Below, in pieces: positions 53,408 through 63,915 of a stretch of DNA of 64,000 nt. The translations under genes were made by a program, and so were the position numbers. The notes beneath the pieces are model-generated. The model ran no database searches, was not told where the DNA came from, and worked only from the letters and a program-made list of their open reading frames with translations. Numbering within the stretch: position 1 is the first letter of the stretch; every line of letters starts with the position of its first letter. The stretch spans positions 3,190,855-3,254,854 of the forward strand of contig WNKI01000004.1 in assembly GCA_015350385.1 (NCBI GenBank), read 5' to 3'. This DNA is from Aculops lycopersici (lineage: Eukaryota > Arthropoda > Arachnida > Trombidiformes > Eriophyidae).

Positions 53408-55255
53408 ATTAATAATAAAATCAAATTCATCATGTTATAAATTGAAATTCGATTCGCACTGGTTTATACCAAATTTTGTGCCAACAGGTGGCGTCAGTCT
53501 TGTCGTGCTAGTTGAGCGAGTTGTCGACAGTTTGAGCGACTTCTTTTATTTCTCCATTTGTTATCACTGACCCCTAGGGACGATTAGATAATCGACATAT
53601 TATTGTAGGAATTAGAATTGAACAAGTTGTTGTGTTATGATTAGAACAAGATGGAGGGATAGAGAAAAAACATGATCTGCATACCTGCAATTATTCGCAT
53701 ATTATAATTACGTATGTCAAGTTTCATTTAATGAGAAATTCGCCTTCACTCATTCAGGTTCAAGGAGAGGAGATCATTTACAGTTGAGAAGTTAGGAGAA
53801 GTATATATATTTATACAGGTAGTTGTAGAGAAAGCTCAAAACAATCTAATGGTCTAACTGCTGATGCTCCTCCAATTCATTGAATAGATTGACTTTAGGG
53901 AGGTGGTTAGCCTACCTTAGATTGCTAGAAGAGGCCTAATTAACCTTAAATCCATTGGGTCTTGGCTTGGTGTTGCTCAACTGGCCGAGAAGTTGGTCGT
54001 GCGCAATGATGATGATTACTACAATCCTCTGCCTTCATCACAACAACGAAGGCGGCGACGGCGGCGGCGGCAGCGTTGTAACTCGAGTAGAAGGTTGTGG
54101 TCAAAGTGTGGCGAGCGCAGCCAACTTGCAAGAGACTCCAGCTGACCAGTGGACAAAAGTTCAGTCGTTTGGTTGTATCCAAATATCTAAATCCAATTCC
54201 AAATTCGATCTGTTGGCTAGCTCGTAGCCGTGAGTTTAGTTTAGTTGCACAACGAGCTGCTACCGTCGCCTTCGCTGCAACTGTGCTACCATTGCCGCCT
54301 CTCGTATCTGATGATCCGGCAAGACGTCCTGGCAAGCAGTGGAGCTAGAGGGCTCTAACAAGCTCTCGCAAGTCTCGAGTTGCAACTCGAGAGCCGCAGG
54401 TCGAGGTGAGTAGTTAGATGAGCGAGACAGCGACTGACCGAGCGGAAGGCCGGCGAGCTTGCGAGAGTCAACTCGTCTTCTTGTCTTATGGTCTTCCGTT
54501 TGCAGCGCGCATTCGTCTCGATACTCGTCGTTGGAGTTAATCTAAGCGGCGCCGGCCATTACATAAAAAATCGAGTTGATGTATCCAAGTTTTGCTTGCT
54601 TTTAGTACTATCGGCTGGCTTGTTGGCTCGCTGGCCGATCGTCTGCAGTCGGCCGACTGGCGAGCTGGCTATCTTGTTGGCTCGCTGGCTCGCTGGCTCG
54701 GGAGAAGGCAAGTCGGCGGAGGTGAGAGACTTTAGTCTCCCCGAACCAAAGGTATAGCCAGTCACTTGAAGCTTAGTTATCGTTCTATTCATTCCAAGGA
54801 ATCTGAGTGCGCGGCGGCGGCCATTGGCAGTTTAGACTTTTTACCTGCGAGCTTGTGAGCAAAGCAAAGCGAGCAAGGGATAGATGGATAGAGTGATAGA
54901 GAGAAACGAGCAGCCAGGCAAGGGGTTCGTTTGCTGCTATCCCTCATGCGCTCGCCGTTCGATTGCTACGGCCGCCGGCGTTGTTTTCGCCATCGCCATC
55001 GACGTTGTCGTCGTCGTCGCCGACATCGCGGCCGCCGCGTTTGTGTCCAAAGTTCGCCTCTCAGTCTCACTCGCTTCCGTCCGCCATGTCCAGTGGTCAC
55101 ACTGTAGGCTTGTGTTGTTGTTGATGCTCGCCACTCGCCGCAAAGGCGGCTCATCGCATTAGCAGCACTAGCGCCACTAGCAAAGCGGCCAGGGGTAAAA
55201 GAGCAACGTCCAAAGGGCCAACATTTACGGGCCACTGAATCGACGGACTGACTAG

Positions 55256-55284
55256 GATTCCATTGGACTTGTTCCAATGGAATC
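55256..55284. repeat. 12-bp inverted repeat, 5-base loop
   Basis: Arms GATTCCATTGGA (55256-55267) and TCCAATGGAATC (55273-55284) are exact reverse complements. Confidence 0.88.
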
Positions 55285-55867
55285 GACACGCAAAGGAACG
55301 CATAGGACGACGACGACGAGGACGAACGGACAGACAAGCAGGCAGGCTTCGCACTAGTACTCTCTCATAGCAAACGCACACACGGACAAATGGACGAATG
55401 AACGGACGGGCAGACGCTCGCACACGGAGAGGAAATCACTGCGCTTTGGCCCAAACTAATCTGCTGGCCATCATTAGCAAATTAATATAATTTTGTTCTC
55501 CAATTATTAGCTTGCAATATTATAACTATAATAAACTGTTATCTGTTCAGTGACAAGAGCAGAGAATATAGTAGAGAGTAAGGAAGAAATAACACTCTTT
55601 AATTATTATTTAGATGAATATTTTGTTCGCACTTTTTGTCGGCAATCAAAGTTGTATTGTGTCAGTGTTGGCCATTGCAATTAGATCAACTACCAAACTC
55701 AACATCACCAATACCAATGCACTGCACTGCACTGCACTGAGCGTACAACTTGGCGCCGCCTAGAGGTACTAGCGACTTGCTCTCTATAACTTTATTTCAG
55801 TCTTGGTATATGTCAATGAGATTATCTTTGATATATTATTATCATTACTATTAATAATATTGATATC

Positions 55868-55875
<8 letters not shown>

Positions 55876-55926
<51 letters not shown>
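55876..55926. repeat. (ATT)n microsatellite
   Basis: About 50 bases of uninterrupted TAT/ATT repeat, followed by ATC units. Confidence 0.9.
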
Positions 55927-55927
<1 letters not shown>

Positions 55928-57173
55928 CATCATCAGAGAAGATCATTGATAAGTTTGATCTTGTTATTGATGCCGTTTCATGAGCAGGGCAAGCAATTCA
56001 CGTCGTCATTGTAATTGTGTCGCTATTGTTTGCGCAGCATAAACAAACCTAACTTGTCGCCTTTACAAATAGAGTCCACTGGTCGAGCGAGTAGAGATTG
56101 TAACTAAGCCATTGAGAGTCTAGCAGCTTGCCACAATAACCACCCACAGTCGTCAATCAATTTGTCTAACTTGGCGTCGATGAAAGAAGAAGAAGATGAA
56201 CCAAAACCGATGAGTTCCGCCAACGCCTGCCAACAAAAAGCAAAGCCAAAGTTGTGATTGGAGTAATACCAACTTGAGCTAGATGCTTAACGCTGAGTGA
56301 CTTGTTTGCCACACGCCAAAGCAAACGAGAGAGTGAGAGTATTGTTATACTTTCATCAACCTTTACACCGACCAAAACTACAATCAAAACTTGACACAAG
56401 ACTCCCGTGCTTTAGCTTTGCAGATACCAACCAACAGGGAAGCAGAATGAGATGAAATGAACGCTTTGCGAAAGCGAGAGAGAGAGCAATAGAAGCATAG
56501 GAAGAGGGCGAGCTATAGAAGTAGTGGAGAGAAAGGGAGCTAGTGGAAGTTCAGTATGCACTTGACGAGGTCTAGCCAAGAAGTTCTATGCCCATTTTTA
56601 AGCACACTTTTGTCAGCCAACAAAACCTCGACTGCCTCGACGAGACTCAACTCTGCCAAATCATTCGAAGCCTTCAAGAACGAGAATTTTGATCATCTTC
56701 CAGGTTCAAGGAAATTGCAGCGGCAACCCGTTTGCTAATCGCTCGCAAAGTTGAGATTGCATCGCATCAAATAAATTACATCAGAAGCTCACATGACTTG
56801 GCCAAGCAGCTATTGAGTGTGTAAACTAATAACAGTCATAATAATTAACCGCTTGCTTACGTAACAGACGCTCGAGTGCACAGACACCACAAAAGTCTTT
56901 CTCTCTCTCACGCACACACAGAGTTTGAAACATCCATTCGCCACAACGCATGCAGACTCCGTGGCACGTACTGAGACAAAGCTGAGGCAAGATAGCAGTA
57001 TTAGCAGCAGAATCAAATTGAACAATTTGCCAAAAGGTGAGTGCACCTGTGAGCGCGCGTGCGTTACAGGCAAACCAGCGGACGGCATCAACTGAAACTT
57101 TATCTTGAGTTCTATAGCAATAGAACTTTGATCTCTTGGGAAGCCGCGTGTCAAGCCAGCAAAGTTAAGCTGC

Positions 57174-58904
57174 ATGACTGCTCACCAGACAACCACTAAC
57201 AGGACGACGAAGACGACGACGACGAGGGGAGGCCAAAGCAGCGGCTTTGAGATAGCAACGAGGGAAACAGGAACTAGGAAAGGAACGTTTGCCGTTGAGG
57301 AGAATAATAGCAGCAGTCACTATATTGGAAAATATAGTTGGCTCACACTTTTGATCATCATTGCCACTCATAAGCCAGACACCATAACTACCAACGCCAC
57401 TTTCAGTTTTAACGGGAGAAGACTAGTTACTAGTTTGATCCTTGTTATCACAACCATTATTCTATTAGTCCTATTAGTAATCAATTTAGATCTTATAAAA
57501 TTCACCGAAGCAACTGTAAATACAACTAGCGCTTCTAGTTCACTACTATCACTCTCAACCTCAACCTCTCAGATAGTCACTGCGGCTACGACAATAATCC
57601 CGAGTGCAGCAGCAACAGTCACAGCAACAACAATACCAACAACAACAACAATATCAACTCTACCCCAAAACACAATCCAAACTACAACAATTTCAAATGC
57701 CATCCCAATAACGACAACTCCAATAGCAGAGGCAGCAGCTACTACAACCACAACCACCACTACAGCAGTGGTGAATGGTGATGCTAGTACACAACAACAG
57801 AAGCAGCTAAAACTGCCGCCAAATATTATTAGTAATAGTATTAGTAATACAAACGCTGATATTACTAATCTTGACAAGGTCGACGGAGGAGTTAGAATTA
57901 TAAAGATTATTTTACCATCATCATCACAACAACAACCGACATCAAATGTACCTAATGCCCAAGTACAAGTTGTGACAGCGGAGAAAAGTGGCGACTCAAA
58001 GCAAAATACCAGTAGCGGCGGCAGCCAATTAGATAGCAACTCCATCGATCAAATCCAAATGGCCGCCACTCAAAATAATAATGACACTGCAAACCAAAAC
58101 CAGGGGGCTAAACAAACAGGTGTCAGCAATAATAATGATAACAACACCTCTGGCAATGGAACAACAACATCAGCTGGCAACCGCCGGGATCCTTGCGCTA
58201 GTAGCCAGGAGGCGCTGGATAAGTTGAGCTCGTCGCCCTCGTCGGGGGCAGTCAATGAAACTGCCCGTCATTTTGATATCGATTATGCATCTAAAACCTT
58301 CGAGGACTCAATGGCTGATAGGAATTCTATTTCACTGAACCACTATCTAAATGGATTTAAGGAATTAATGAAATTTTTCCACAGTTTAGGAACCATTTTC
58401 CTATTTGTCACCTCGGATTTGGAATCTAAAATTGGCCTACTTGAGGGCTATAGAAACACCGAGAAGGGAGCCTGCAATCCAGCTTATCTAACCATTCAAT
58501 CGACAGTTGAATATGAAACAAGGGAAAATCTATTAAGAGATACAAAGCGTCAATCTGGAGCTCGTACTATTCTTAGACTTCATTGGGCAATGGAGTTTCT
58601 ATCAAATCTCATGTTAAACTTAAGCAAACTTAGCGAGGATGCCGAAACAGCTCCGGCCGCTCGAGAGGCCTACTCTAATACTATGGCCAAACACCACCCC
58701 TGGACCATTCGAACAATAGCCTCGTTTGCCATGCGAACTCTACCCCATAAAAAGACACTTGTTGAGAGCGTCCTCGGTAAGGATCATATAGTGAGTGAAG
58801 CGGACACCAATGAGAAGATGCTCCGTTTGGCCAATGCGACGGAAAATTTGTTTAATGTTGTTGACAAGTTTTATGAAGAGAACAAGATTAAGGATTTACC
58901 TTAA
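57174..58904 (+). CDS. Membrane-anchored ceramide-1-phosphate transfer protein-like (GLTP fold)
   Basis: 576 residues, one exon, from ATG. Residues 1-80 are Thr-rich and basic with a short hydrophobic patch. A strong membrane helix spans ~83-107 (LVTSLILVITTIILLVLLVI). Then ~240 residues of Thr/Ser/Asn/Gln-rich mucin-like linker lead to a GLTP domain from ~367 to the end. The domain has the phosphate head-group set of the CPTP subfamily: Asp and Lys in TSDLESKI, two Arg in ARTILRLH, and His in KHHPWTIR. It also keeps the KDLP C-terminus. CPTP moves ceramide-1-phosphate between membranes; the usual protein is ~215 residues and cytosolic. The anchor and linker suggest a type II membrane or secretory-pathway form, as proposed for GLTPD2. 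AATAAA overlaps the stop. It is convergent with seipin. Confidence 0.88.
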   Translation: MTAHQTTTNRTTKTTTTRGGQSSGFEIATRETGTRKGTFAVEENNSSSHYIGKYSWLTLLIIIATHKPDTITTNATFSFNGRRLVTSLILVITTIILLVLLVINLDLIKFTEATVNTTSASSSLLSLSTSTSQIVTAATTIIPSAAATVTATTIPTTTTISTLPQNTIQTTTISNAIPITTTPIAEAAATTTTTTTTAVVNGDASTQQQKQLKLPPNIISNSISNTNADITNLDKVDGGVRIIKIILPSSSQQQPTSNVPNAQVQVVTAEKSGDSKQNTSSGGSQLDSNSIDQIQMAATQNNNDTANQNQGAKQTGVSNNNDNNTSGNGTTTSAGNRRDPCASSQEALDKLSSSPSSGAVNETARHFDIDYASKTFEDSMADRNSISLNHYLNGFKELMKFFHSLGTIFLFVTSDLESKIGLLEGYRNTEKGACNPAYLTIQSTVEYETRENLLRDTKRQSGARTILRLHWAMEFLSNLMLNLSKLSEDAETAPAAREAYSNTMAKHHPWTIRTIASFAMRTLPHKKTLVESVLGKDHIVSEADTNEKMLRLANATENLFNVVDKFYEENKIKDLP

Positions 58905-59146
58905 TAAATTCATGAATTTAATTTATCATCATATAGCTTAATGATCGTTCTCAATTGAAAACGATTCACAAGAACCATTCATAAAAAACCAAACAATAAC
59001 AAGGAGAGGAAGAGACAAAAACACCATCAACAAATATCATCGCAATCATTATCATTACTATCTACATCACAAAACCACCCCAATAAATGAACTCACCAAT
59101 TATTTGGACCTTTCAACAATATTTAGCTAGTCTATTGCTTCTATGT

Positions 59147-60106
59147 CTAATCTACATAAAGATCTTTGTTCTTTCTATACCTGAGATCCGCTTCAGCTTC
59201 GTTTCCTTCCTGCTCAGGCTCCTCATCCTCGTGGTCGCTGTCGGCCAGCTCAACCTTCATCTCGCCACTGCTACTGTCTGCCTCACCCTCTTGAGATTCG
59301 CGTTCCTCGGTGTCAGTGTATTGGTCGTAGTTGACTGTTTGATAGCTTGAGCTTGATGATGTTCTATAAACACTCAATATTGTCATGAACGAGGCTAAGG
59401 TTGCGACGCCCAACAATGCACTAGATATAGGCCAATGATACATGTAATAGCTCAATCCTGACAGATTGGCCAACACGTGCAAACTAGCAGAGTAGATCTG
59501 AACATCTCGCGCCAGTATTTCGACCAAAGCTCTATCCATCTTGTTGAAGTAAAATCTAGCTCCCTCTATATAATTGTCAATCAATTGCACATTCATGGTT
59601 TGCATTTCATTCTTATAATTTGTGATATGTAACGGCGAGTAGACTAACGCATTTAATAGTCTTGTAAGCAGAGTTTTGTATTTGAGTATTGCCGGTCTTG
59701 AGATATCATATAAAGTCTTGCCTTGAGATTCGATTAGTCTCAACCTAATCATAAACATTCCCTGTTCCCAGTTTACATCCGACTCTGGCATCTCTAGCGC
59801 TATAACAAACCTGTAAGATTGGCCTCGAGCCAGGAAGAACGATGATCTAACATCATTGAAGTGGACTATTGCATAAGGATTCGAACAGTTTTCTTGGCAG
59901 GTGGTGTCGAATTGTAAATGTACTGGTCGGGTGTGTTGTACTACCGGGACGTAAATGTTGTAAATTGTTATGTAAATGAATACCGAAGTAGATAATATAA
60001 GTAACGAGTAAAGACTAACAAGTGAGACTTGATTTGCTGCCTCTGTAATGAGATGAACATAATTCCTTGGCCTCAAAGGCTCAGATATGCTAGGTAGCGA
60101 AGGCAT
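59147..60106 (-). CDS. Seipin: Seipin (BSCL2) lipid-droplet assembly protein
   Basis: 319 residues, one exon, from ATG. A cytosolic N-terminus is followed by TM1 (~27-53), a lumenal beta-sandwich domain containing RPVHLQFD, GQSYRFVIALEMPESDVNWEQGMF and the hydrophobic-helix region, TM2 (~225-248), and a cytosolic acidic C-tail rich in Glu/Asp/Ser. The conserved 'PESxxNxxxGMF' signature is clear. Seipin forms ER rings at lipid-droplet contact sites and controls triglyceride flow and droplet size. Length fits Drosophila Seipin. It is head-to-head with SNAPC3 over 213 bases and convergent with the lipid-transfer gene. Confidence 0.94.
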   Translation of the reverse strand: MPSLPSISEPLRPRNYVHLITEAANQVSLVSLYSLLILSTSVFIYITIYNIYVPVVQHTRPVHLQFDTTCQENCSNPYAIVHFNDVRSSFFLARGQSYRFVIALEMPESDVNWEQGMFMIRLRLIESQGKTLYDISRPAILKYKTLLTRLLNALVYSPLHITNYKNEMQTMNVQLIDNYIEGARFYFNKMDRALVEILARDVQIYSASLHVLANLSGLSYYMYHWPISSALLGVATLASFMTILSVYRTSSSSSYQTVNYDQYTDTEERESQEGEADSSSGEMKVELADSDHEDEEPEQEGNEAEADLRYRKNKDLYVD

Positions 60107-60319
60107 TTGATTTATAAAATAAGGGTGATTATAGCATGAATAATTATTTGACTGATAAATCGCAATAAGTCAACAGGTGTTGTTTTGAAGAGAAAAGAGG
60201 TGCCCTCTGAACTTTAGAGTCTGAAGCGCTCAACTTCTTCAACGAACAAAAACAACGCGCGTGATGTGAGTGTTTACACTCCCAGTTTGCTTAGTTTCTC
60301 AGTTGACTCTGGAAACATT
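60107..60319. promoter_or_regulatory. Probable bidirectional promoter, seipin/SNAPC3
   Basis: A 213-base head-to-head spacer with AT-rich sequence near the seipin start. No TATA box stands out. Inferred from arrangement. Confidence 0.4.
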
Positions 60320-61534
60320 ATGGACAAGATTTATGAGATTGACCAGAAGCCATGGATTTCAAGCAATTATATTCACCTTAAAGATAGACTAGAGGCGATA
60401 GAAGATTTATTAAAATCAAATAATTTGCGGTTAAATATCAATGAATTAGCAAAAACTCAGCATGAGCAAGATCTCGTTGAGGCTCTTGATTCGTTTGCCA
60501 AGTCGTCCGAGGAGAAAGTGAAACCGTATTTCTTATTCAACTCCACCGACCAGAAGACACTAACCGAGGATGACAGGTGTCAGTTGGAAACTTTCAAATT
60601 ACAATTGGAACATGCAAAAAGAATGATCTCAGATGGAGCCTACAGGCTCGATTATTTACTGCAATTGAAAACCACCCGTCGCGAGTTTCTCATGAGACAG
60701 TTGGCCAAGATGAACCGAACAACTGATGAAACGGCCCCAAGTGAAACTCAGCCCCCCGATGGATCTCTTATGGCTATTGTCGTGGTGCAAATTTGGAAAC
60801 AACCAACCAAAGCAACAAAAGTGCATCTGGAGAAAGAGATCCTATTTCGCTTGGACGAATGTCTCACGGATTTGAGAGATCTTTTCAAGTGTGCACGTGA
60901 CTATCGGGTTCCCATGGATTTGAGTGAAGATCCCGAAGGGATGGAAAGAGTCTTCCTAGGCGAGCTATTTAAGTCTGGGTTCTTCTTGATAGGGGATACA
61001 TTCTACAACGATATGCGTGATCCAAACAACACAGATCTCAGTGCGGACATCATAAACTGGGCATCTAGAGAGATACCATCAATTGACAGCAAGGGTTCAA
61101 ATATAAGGGTTTCGCGTGGAGTGGGTCCGTTCAAGCAAAAGAAAATGGAGGAATGCAAGTTTGCGGATCTCAATGTAAAACTCGGATGTCCTTACCTGTA
61201 TATGCACCAAGGTGATTGTGAGCATCTTTTCACTATCAGCGATATTCGTTATGTAAACAATGATCTCAAGCTACAAAAAACCAAGTTCCCATATGTCACA
61301 GCCGCATCATTATGCGGTAAGTCAGAGGGTCTAAAGTGCTACATGTGCAAAAGTCGACCTCCTCATTGGTATACGCGCCAAAACAACCGGCTTCCTGTGG
61401 ATCCATTCTTCTTTTGTCAAAATTGTTTCCACTCCTTCAACTATGACTCAAATAAGAAAAAGATTGGACAATTTCGAGCCTACCTATACACAGGGCCTCA
61501 TGGAATACCTGAAAGCGTGAATCTAAACAAGTGA
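60320..61534 (+). CDS. SNAPC3: snRNA-activating protein complex subunit 3
   Basis: 404 residues from the first ATG at 60320; the frame is open upstream from a GTG. The C-terminal half has the SNAP50 signature: FADLNVKLGCPYLYMHQGDCEH, then zinc-binding pairs CYMCKSRPPHW and CQNCFHSFNYD, then IGQFRAYLY. SNAPC3 with SNAPC1 and SNAPC4 binds the proximal sequence element of snRNA promoters and recruits Pol II or Pol III. The N-terminal half is helical and divergent. Length matches the family (~411). Confidence 0.93.
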   Translation: MDKIYEIDQKPWISSNYIHLKDRLEAIEDLLKSNNLRLNINELAKTQHEQDLVEALDSFAKSSEEKVKPYFLFNSTDQKTLTEDDRCQLETFKLQLEHAKRMISDGAYRLDYLLQLKTTRREFLMRQLAKMNRTTDETAPSETQPPDGSLMAIVVVQIWKQPTKATKVHLEKEILFRLDECLTDLRDLFKCARDYRVPMDLSEDPEGMERVFLGELFKSGFFLIGDTFYNDMRDPNNTDLSADIINWASREIPSIDSKGSNIRVSRGVGPFKQKKMEECKFADLNVKLGCPYLYMHQGDCEHLFTISDIRYVNNDLKLQKTKFPYVTAASLCGKSEGLKCYMCKSRPPHWYTRQNNRLPVDPFFFCQNCFHSFNYDSNKKKIGQFRAYLYTGPHGIPESVNLNK

Positions 61535-61812
61535 AATGGATCTTTCTGCTCTTTTTGCATATTATTTGCTGATACGTAATTGCTCAGCTGTTTATGTTTG
61601 GATATCAAATTCATCTATGCATTTGAGAATGTATCGTTGATACTAATTTTTGAGTCAATTAAGAAGAGAAAACATTATCGTATTAGTCTGATAACGAAAA
61701 ACCCAGATTGATAGAAACAAATCGGGGAAATCCAACTTTTTGCTCCATGATTGCAATCAATCTTTAAAATATAAATCGATTCATTAAAAACAAATTAAAT
61801 ATTTAAATCTGG

Positions 61813-63915
61813 CTAGATGCTCGGCTTCTTATCTTCAACTTTTTCCTTGTCCTTCTTTTTCTTATTCTTTCTGTTAGAGCCACTTGTCGATTTGCTAAGA
61901 ATTTCAACACTCCGCTTCCGCTCGCCGCCTTCCTTCTCGGTTGATGGTGATTTGGTAGTGGTTGTGGCTACCGATGATTCAACTGCATACTCGACTGAAC
62001 TACTGGTTGCCGACTCAGAATCACCACCTGTTGGCATTGGCTCGCTAGTTGTATTGTTGATCGTTATCATCTGTGGTGGCGTTTCGCTGATGGCTTGCGG
62101 CGGAATGGTAGTTGTCGATAGAGGGGTTGTCGATTCTTCTGGGGCGGCAGTTGATGAAGTAGATTCCTTAGTGCTGGTAGTGGTAGTGGTAGAGGTCGTG
62201 GTTGGTATTGCGGTCGGTGAGACAGTATTTGTTGGCTCCGGATTGGGCAAGGTGGGTGTAGTTGTAGTGACAGCAGATTCTACATCTGACTCAATGGAGG
62301 TTTCAATGATCGGTGGTTGTGGCGAGGAGGATGGTGGTACATTGCTCTTCGGAACCTTGAGTGATTCCTTCTCTTCTTTCTCTAGAGCTGATGGTTGCAG
62401 ACTACCGACTTCAGATGAACCACTTGGTGATGTCTCCTTCGCGCCCGAAAACGATGGCTCCTGATTTGGCTGCGCATTATCCATTTCCGGTTCAACACGC
62501 ATCGTTGTGGTCACAGGTGGTTGGATAGTGGTCCCTTGAGTTTTTAAGCTACCCACGCTACTAGATGATGACTTGCTCTTGAAAAATGGTTTCCACTCGT
62601 CATTTGCATTACCTACTGGTGCACGTGGGATTTCATTGGTCGTCTCATTTCCGGTTAACGGCTTGGCTAGTTTTTTGCGCTGATGAGTTTTCTCAGGTCT
62701 CAATACAGTCGAGCTTTCGAAGGTGAACTGGCGCTGGAGATCACCGCTGGATGCAGATTGGCGTCGCTGCCAATCGCTAACTCGACGACTAGGAGACACC
62801 AGGCCACTTGAGGATTGAAAGTTTTTCTGACTCGTTTTTCCGGAAGTGGATGCCGAAAGGCCGCCTGATGAGGAAGAGGATGCAAAGTTACTCTGTGAAA
62901 CAAACGATTGTTTTGGTGGCGAAACTTTTCCACCAGCCTCCTTTAGTACTTTTGTGACTACAGGTGGTGGTGGCGGCGGCGGCGGAGGCTGAGGCTGAAC
63001 ACTAACTTGCGACCTAAACACTTCCTGTTGCGACACTAAATTCCTAACAGGCGGCGCTTGATTCGTTTGTTTGAAGTTTGATATTACTTGTCGTTGTTGG
63101 ATGAGAGTGTTTGTTTTACTAACACCGGAAATGGCCGGAAAAGACGAGCTGACGCTTTGTATCGCCGAGTTACCAGTCCCCTCTGCGACAGATTTTCCGA
63201 AATCAGCATTGACCCCGTAGTGTCTGCTCGACTTCGAACACTCGACTGAGGACCAAAAGTCGCAGTTTAGTATAGCTTGATTGAATATAGTGCCGACGCC
63301 ACAGAGAAATGATTCCTTTCGTCCTTGGTAGCACAGATGGTATACCTGGCAACCTGTTGATTGATCCGCGTACATTCCAGGATTAAACGGGACATCGTCG
63401 CAGCTGAATTTGGTGTTTGGTATGCTCGTCAATCCGGGAAAATCAACACCGGGAGTCCCTTGAACCGAGCCATAGACTGTCGGTTCTGAATCGGCCGAAC
63501 TGGAAGTTTGCTGGCTACTCGACGACGACGACGACGACGAAGAATAGTCCGATGCCTGTTCTATGGCTTGCTGTTGTTGTTGTTGCAATTGCTGCTCATT
63601 AAACGAGGATGAGCTCACTTGTTGCTGTTGAACTACAACAGGTTGCTGCTGAACAATCTTTGATGTTTGGTCGACATTTGATACGCTTGAAAACTGTTGT
63701 TGCACAATCGGTTGCTGCTGTTGCGATTGTTTGAAGGCATTGATGCTCTCGCGAAATCGCGAGATTCCGCCGCCTCCTTTCACTGAGACTCCACCTTTGA
63801 CGTCCTGAGCTTCAATATGGAAAGTTGACAAGGATGATGATAACAGGAGCAAACTTGAAATTGCTACCTTAATGGCCGCCGATGAATTCACGTTCTTAAA
63901 GTTGACAATCTTCAT
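61813..63915 (-). CDS. CPAP1-like cuticle protein with one chitin-binding domain
   Basis: 700 residues from ATG. A signal peptide (hydrophobic core ISSLLLLSSSLS, likely cleaved after IEAQ) is followed by a Gln/Ser-rich stretch, one peritrophin-A (CBM14) domain at ~168-225 with six Cys (FSCDD, STGCQVYHLC, SFLCG, NCDFWSSVECS), and ~470 residues of Ser/Thr/Pro-rich sequence. The latter includes a Pro-only run and Thr clusters likely to be O-glycosylated. The C-terminus is Lys-rich. The domain wording PFNPGMYADQSTGCQVYHLC is that of CPAP1 cuticular proteins, which bind chitin in exoskeleton or tracheal cuticle. Only one domain makes a midgut peritrophin less likely. This gene is the main evidence for an arthropod. 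Intronless. Confidence 0.9.
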   Translation of the reverse strand: MKIVNFKNVNSSAAIKVAISSLLLLSSSLSTFHIEAQDVKGGVSVKGGGGISRFRESINAFKQSQQQQPIVQQQFSSVSNVDQTSKIVQQQPVVVQQQQVSSSSFNEQQLQQQQQQAIEQASDYSSSSSSSSSSQQTSSSADSEPTVYGSVQGTPGVDFPGLTSIPNTKFSCDDVPFNPGMYADQSTGCQVYHLCYQGRKESFLCGVGTIFNQAILNCDFWSSVECSKSSRHYGVNADFGKSVAEGTGNSAIQSVSSSFPAISGVSKTNTLIQQRQVISNFKQTNQAPPVRNLVSQQEVFRSQVSVQPQPPPPPPPPPVVTKVLKEAGGKVSPPKQSFVSQSNFASSSSSGGLSASTSGKTSQKNFQSSSGLVSPSRRVSDWQRRQSASSGDLQRQFTFESSTVLRPEKTHQRKKLAKPLTGNETTNEIPRAPVGNANDEWKPFFKSKSSSSSVGSLKTQGTTIQPPVTTTMRVEPEMDNAQPNQEPSFSGAKETSPSGSSEVGSLQPSALEKEEKESLKVPKSNVPPSSSPQPPIIETSIESDVESAVTTTTPTLPNPEPTNTVSPTAIPTTTSTTTTTSTKESTSSTAAPEESTTPLSTTTIPPQAISETPPQMITINNTTSEPMPTGGDSESATSSSVEYAVESSVATTTTKSPSTEKEGGERKRSVEILSKSTSGSNRKNKKKKDKEKVEDKKPSI

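Larger units (their letters stand above)
53408..57173. other. Gene-free region upstream of the GLTP-domain gene
   Basis: 3.8 kb without a supported CDS. Contains a 12-bp inverted repeat at 55256-55284, a TGCAC pentamer tandem near 55721-55740 and an (ATT)n tract at 55876-55926. Frames in it are low-complexity or start with non-ATG codons. The last few hundred bases are the probable promoter of the gene at 57174. Confidence 0.5.

Noticed and set aside
53946..54335. 129-codon minus-strand frame with Ala and Thr runs
   Set aside because: Low complexity, no domain, in gene-free DNA.
61817..62464. 215-codon plus-strand ORF opposite the cuticle protein
   Set aside because: Val/Ser/Gly repeats mirror the Thr/Ser-rich tail of the real gene.
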